Assembly: GCA_964017145.1 (NCBI GenBank)
Contig: CAXHKQ010000004.1
Coordinates: forward strand, 1-45,030
Direction of reading: 5' to 3'
Source: Agrocybe praecox
Lineage: Eukaryota > Basidiomycota > Agaricomycetes > Agaricales > Agrocybaceae
Length of the DNA stretch: 45,030 nucleotides
The notes below the pieces were generated by a model that saw only the letters and a program-made list of their open reading frames with translations, searched no databases and was not told where the DNA came from. The translations under genes and the position numbers were made by a program. How positions within the stretch are numbered: the stretch's first letter is position 1; each line of letters opens with the position of its first letter. Of this stretch, positions 43,176-45,030 are shown piece by piece.

Positions 43176-45030
43176 CCCTTGAAGGTACCTACTAGGCTAC
43201 AAAAATATGGTCTTTTTTGCAGCCTAGAGGTGGTGAAGAAAAAAAAAAACTCTGCATAAAATTTTTCGTGACATCAAAAGTTTTTGTCACTTTGTAAAAA
43301 TTTTAAAATCCAAGCAGGTTCCAGGGGTCCTTCTAACAAATTTTAAATACAAAAATCATTATTTTTATAGCATTTTTCTAGGGTAGGGTGCATATTGTTT
43401 TGCTGTTCTAGGGTTTATTTATGAGCCATTTGAGCTCATTTTTTGTGTAATACTAGGGTTATATATGTAGTATCTGAAAAGAGATATAACAAATGAATTA
43501 GAATGTTTATATTAGGGCTTATAGCTGGGCTGAAACCTCTTGGTTAGGGCTTGCTTATAGGTTGGAATGTATGTGTCAGTGCTTACAAATAGCTTGGGAC
43601 TTGTAAATAAGCTACACTGTGCACATTGGATCTCACATCTGGGTTTAGATGTGCAAATACGTTCAAGATGTCACTGTTGAGTGTGGATGTTACAGTTTAC
43701 AACTTGGTTGTGAATAGCTTTGAAGACCTGGATTGGGATGTGTCAAGGCATGTTCTTGTGTCCACAGTTATACTATTCTTACATTGTGACCCCATCTTCC
43801 CTGCTCTTATGTTTGCTGGGCATCCTTCTCCACATATCTAAGTTGACCCCTGACAGGATGTCTTTCTTGAGTATGAATGTTAGAGCTTATGTCTTGGTTG
43901 TGAGTAGATCTGAAGGTGTTGAACGTATATGTTAGAGCTTATGATTTTGTTGTGAATAAATACAAAGGCCTAGGTGTTTGGGTTCAAATCTTTAGGTTGG
44001 GCTATGCAGACAGAGTAGAAGGCCAAGCTTTGCAATGTCAAAAGGGTCAAGTCATTATAGCTGGATTAGGCCTCACAAATAAGTTTGAATAGCTGTGTGT
44101 GCCATATAATATTGTTGGGTTTTTACTTTATGTTTTTTTTTTTTTAAAAAAAAAAAACAAATATAAAATTTAAAAATTTAAATGAATTTTTTGTTTTTTG
44201 TTTTTTGTGTTTTTGTTGTTGTTTTTTTTTTTTTTTTTTTAAAAAAAAAAAGTTAATTTTAATTTTTGTTTTTGTTTTTGTTTAATGTCAATTCTTCTGT
44301 CTGGATTTTAAAATAAAAGCCTTTCATAATGGGATAAAAATAGAACAAAAAAGATATTTTTAGATTTAAATAATTTTAGTTTAATCCATTTTTAGTTTGA
44401 TCTATTTTTAACTTTGACTTATTTTTAGGACACTTTATATATTTGGATAGATCAAGTCTAAAATAGCATGGGGCATATTTTTTGATGATTTTGGAATTTA
44501 TTTTTGGCTTGCTATGAATATTTCAATCTTTTATTTTGATTTCTATCCGGCTTTTCACGGATATTTTGCGCTTTATGGTTGATCCATTGATGGTTATGTA
44601 ATAAAAAATATTTAGCATGATCCCTGAATTTTTCTCTACACAGCCATATAATTTTTGTATCTATGGCTGTACTCTGCGCTATTTTATCTTATCTAAAGCA
44701 TAGCAGTGCAATCCTACCTTATCAAAAATGTGGCTATGTATTTTATATCTTATCTTATGTGGCTGTGTAATCTTATCTTATCTTATCACATCTGTGGCTG
44801 TGACGACCTATCTTATCATATCTGTGGCTGTGGCATCTCTCTCACATGACTAATTCCCTAAAAAAGCGGTTTTCACTGCATGTTGTACAGTTTGCTATGA
44901 TCTGGGTGCTTTTTGATAAAACAAAAGGTGGATATAGCATTCTATACATTTATAGGAATTTATGGTGCACTCAAAAATGCGAAAATCTAAGAGGAAGGAA
45001 TGGATGCAGAAAAGTGCATCTGGATAATGT
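43176..45030. other. AT-rich sequence without genes; old MITE relic toward the end
   Basis: No coding sequence is supported. Features: repeated AGGGCTTAT/GAGCTTATG phrases (43500-43950), two T-run/A-run palindromes (44133-44157, 44222-44251). From about 44330 there is sequence resembling the inverted interior of the MITE family (TTTTTAGTTTGATC, CTTATCTTATC, CTGTGGCTGTG, CACATGACTA), up to about 44880. Confidence 0.5.

Noticed and set aside
1..45030. tRNA, rRNA or CRISPR-like arrays
   Set aside because: No cloverleaf with conserved T-loop, no rRNA sequence, and the regular repeats seen are minisatellites without unique spacers.

Overview
The window looks like a stack of transposable elements from a basidiomycete fungus, most likely an agaricomycete. 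The evidence is the many short (about 50 bp) GT-AG introns, KDZ-type transposases with CxC2-like cysteine clusters, and LINEs of the APE-endonuclease/reverse transcriptase/RNase H type common in fungi. I found no convincing host gene. Nearly everything is a retrotransposon, a DNA transposon, or a fragment of one nested in another.

Layout. Positions 1-6540 hold three pieces of one LINE family: an endonuclease fragment (+), a 3' part (-), and a copy with ORF1 and RT whose endonuclease is deleted (+). The last carries a 626-bp hAT-like MITE with a perfect 8-bp target duplication. Positions 6541-17417 are a complete but damaged KDZ transposon (KDZ1). Positions 17418-35176 are one LINE copy (LINE-4) split by two insertions: a 3.0-kb non-autonomous element with about 550-bp terminal inverted repeats (18501-21511), and a second KDZ transposon, KDZ2 (22249-33820). 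The LINE resumes exactly at the target duplication on the far side of each. Positions 35177-38731 are a 5'-truncated LINE (LINE-5) split by an 878-bp MITE. It lies against a minus-strand LINE (LINE-6, endonuclease and ORF1) that itself contains a 1.6-kb insertion. The window ends with LINE scraps, another MITE and AT-rich sequence.

The main result is the KDZ element. Both copies, in opposite orientation and clearly diverged, carry the same three genes in the same arrangement: a spliced transposase (9 exons), a small 4-exon gene of unknown function (205 and 217 aa), and a divergently transcribed 5- or 6-exon gene with an HMG-box-like segment and a conserved C-terminal domain. I derived the exon structures by comparing the two copies; all junctions keep frame and most exon lengths match to the base. 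The KDZ2 transposase (1227 aa) has no stop or frameshift. The KDZ1 transposase has a frameshift and a stop near its C-terminus. Each copy of the HMG-box-like gene has a single nonsense codon, at a different place. The small gene is open in both copies and has a TATA box about 65-75 bp upstream in both.

The KDZ elements, the three 0.75-0.9-kb MITEs and the 3-kb element share related ends. These have ACC or CACC at one end, GGCTG or GGTG at the other, 7-8-bp target duplications and paired GTTGCC-containing subterminal repeats. They therefore look like autonomous and non-autonomous members of one mobilisation system. Most insertions are in the LINE family, and several premature stops are CGA-to-TGA changes, which suggests CpG methylation and deamination of this repeat block.
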